Source: Callaeas wilsoni (lineage: Eukaryota > Chordata > Aves > Passeriformes > Callaeidae). Taken from it: a DNA stretch of 64,000 bases. The DNA is taken from NCBI GenBank assembly GCA_013398955.1, contig VWPU01004525.1, forward strand, positions 124,001 to 188,000, written 5' to 3'. Shown here in pieces: positions 62,841-64,000 of the stretch (positions are counted from its first letter, which is position 1; each line of letters starts with the position of its first letter). Made by a program: the position numbers and the translations under genes. The notes beneath the pieces were generated by a model, which saw nothing but the letters and a program-made list of their open reading frames with translations, searched no databases and was not told the origin of the DNA.

Positions 62841-62960
62841 TGCTAATCCCTGCTAGCTGAAGATACTGGCAGTGTTCTGGATTGGTGCTGTAACTGCCAT
62901 ACCTTGTCCCAAAGATGGCTACATTTCCAGAATCAGAGAAATCACTCCCATGTAAGTAAC
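62841..62960 (-). CDS. Candidate internal exon, minus strand, 120 nt
   Basis: Phase 1 in and 1 out, open for 39 codons (GNVAIFGTRYGSYSTNPEHC in the middle). It joins in frame to the exon candidates at 63133 and 62359. The acceptor (TTCAGTTTAAAG) and donor (AGCA/gtaaca) are both weak, so the frame agreement is the main support. Confidence 0.14.
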
Positions 62961-63132
62961 CTTTAAACTGAATTTTACAGTTCGTCAAAAAGAGTTGGGT
63001 TATTTGGAGGAAATAGCCTCTGTCTTTCTTGTTGGAAGAATTTCACCTCTCAGGTGAAATTAGCTGGACTTGGAATGCAGGCTAAGTTTCTTATGTGAAA
63101 CTTGATTTTCCTTCTATAGTTGTTACACTTAC

Positions 63133-63340
63133 CTTGGAATGCATTGGCTTGTACAGGTCTGTGAGAATTGTATCCACCTTTCATCCAAACTAGAGGCAGG
63201 ATGTGGTTAGAATGTGCTGGCATAACTTTGTAGTAAGTTCCTGTTCCAGAGGAACTTTCTTCTGAGATTCTGGGAGACCTTTGCAGACTTTTGATAGGCC
63301 TTGCAGCAGCCCTGTAGGATGTGGATATGCATTCCAGAAA
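63133..63340 (-). CDS. Candidate internal exon, minus strand, 208 nt
   Basis: A good acceptor (AAGTGTATTTCCTCCAG) precedes 63340 and a near-ideal donor (CCAAG/gtaagtg) follows at 63132. Only the phase 0 frame is open through all 208 nt (69 codons, including SGTGTYYKVMPAHSNHILPL), leaving phase 1 out. This fits both the exon before it (phase 0 out) and the one after (phase 1 in). No family is recognised. The transcript could equally be non-coding. Confidence 0.27.
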
Positions 63341-63811
63341 CTGGAGGAAATACACTTTTATTGTTTTACCTCCCCCCTCTCTCCTCCGCCCTCGCCACCT
63401 CTGAATCATACAACTTTGATCTACACTAAGGATCCAAAAAATGCTGCATTTCACTGTTCTGAGTTGTCTTTCTCTAAAATTTTCTTTCCATTCAGAGTAG
63501 TGCTTATATTTTAGATGGCATCAAAATTAATCAGAAATTTCAACACCCTTTTGAGTGTTGTCTGGAATAGGAATAGCCTTCCTCCCTCCACCTTTTATTT
63601 TTAAAATAGAAAGAAAACCTGTGCATAAGTGTATTTTTGAATAAATCAGACATACAGACATATGGTGGTGGCAGTGGCAGCTGAATTGCTCTGAAAAGTT
63701 GGAGCTGTGTTGTTTGAATTTCAGCAGGAATCTCATCTTGCAAAAGGCCACTGGACACAAAAGGCCACTCTTCCATGTGCTGGTTCATAGAACTCTCCAA
63801 GGGTTACTTAC

Positions 63812-63970
63812 TTTTTCTGGTACTGGTTGTGAGCTGTTGTACCTCGTGGTAATCTGGTAGCTGGAAGTTGATGGAATTCCAGACCATACAGACACTTAAC
63901 CATCTGCCTTGCTTGTTTTCTCTTGATTTAACTTTGCCCAGTTCAAGCTAAACAATTTTGGAATAAGGGA
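63812..63970 (-). pseudogene. Candidate exon with in-frame stop, minus strand, 159 nt
   Basis: One of the best acceptors in the window (GGCTTTTTCTCTCTGCAG) precedes 63970, and a good donor (GAAAAA/gtaagtaa) follows 63812. The length is 53 codons, phase 0-0, matching the next exon at 63340. That frame is interrupted by a single TAA at codon 25; the halves on either side are otherwise open (SLIPKLFSLNWAKLNQEKTS before it, YQITTRYNSSQPVPEK after). The other two frames also stop. So if spliced in, it belongs to a non-coding transcript, a disabled gene or a 5' UTR, or the stop is an assembly error. Confidence 0.25.
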
Positions 63971-64000
63971 CTGCAGAGAGAAAAAGCCAAATGTTTGTTT

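Noticed and set aside
1..64000. CRISPR arrays, tRNA/rRNA genes, bacterial operons, intact retroviral genes
   Set aside because: No regularly spaced repeats, no tRNA box A/B pattern, no ribosome-binding-site-led gene clusters and no gag/pol/env frame were seen.

Overview
This window looks like bird nuclear DNA, most likely from a passerine. It is AT-rich, with long non-coding stretches and no operons or ribosome-binding sites. It carries CR1 LINE 3' ends that finish in the avian ATTCTRTG-type tail, and several endogenous-retrovirus LTR pieces of a kind I associate with songbird genomes. The species and chromosome cannot be named from sequence alone. No gene was identified by name.

Layout. (1) 1-16.3 kb: probable 3' part of a plus-strand, intron-containing gene. 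The best-supported piece is a terminal exon at 14347-14496 (acceptor, 49 helical-looking codons, tandem stops), followed by a possible 3' UTR ending near an AATAAA at 16247. Five further plus-strand exon candidates (3419, 4206, 5626, 8063, 10112) rest mainly on splice-site quality. (2) 16-35 kb: non-coding DNA with a degraded LTR 3' end next to a CR1 tail (20.3-20.6 kb), a CR1 3' end (26.6-26.9 kb) and some AT-rich blocks that resemble conserved non-coding elements. (3) 35-38 kb: a plus-strand exon candidate, an LTR 3' fragment on the minus strand, and a 66-nt minus-strand exon candidate with near-perfect splice sites. (4) 38-48 kb: non-coding DNA with one CR1 tail and simple repeats. (5) 48.18-49.31 kb: a solo LTR flanked by CTGAT target-site duplications and interrupted by the only assembly gap. 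(6) 49.3-60 kb: non-coding DNA with two AT-rich regulatory-looking blocks, two full CRE palindromes and a 29-bp tandem duplication. (7) 60.1-61.2 kb: two minus-strand LTR pieces from different families. (8) 62.3-64 kb: exon candidates of a minus-strand transcript, one with an in-frame stop.

The clearest facts are the repeats, the solo LTR with its duplications, and the gap. The exon calls are hypotheses, because open frames of 20-50 codons beside fair splice sites are common by chance in DNA like this. I found no CRISPR array, tRNA, rRNA, intact retroviral gene or other self-contained system, and no clear sign of an undescribed one.
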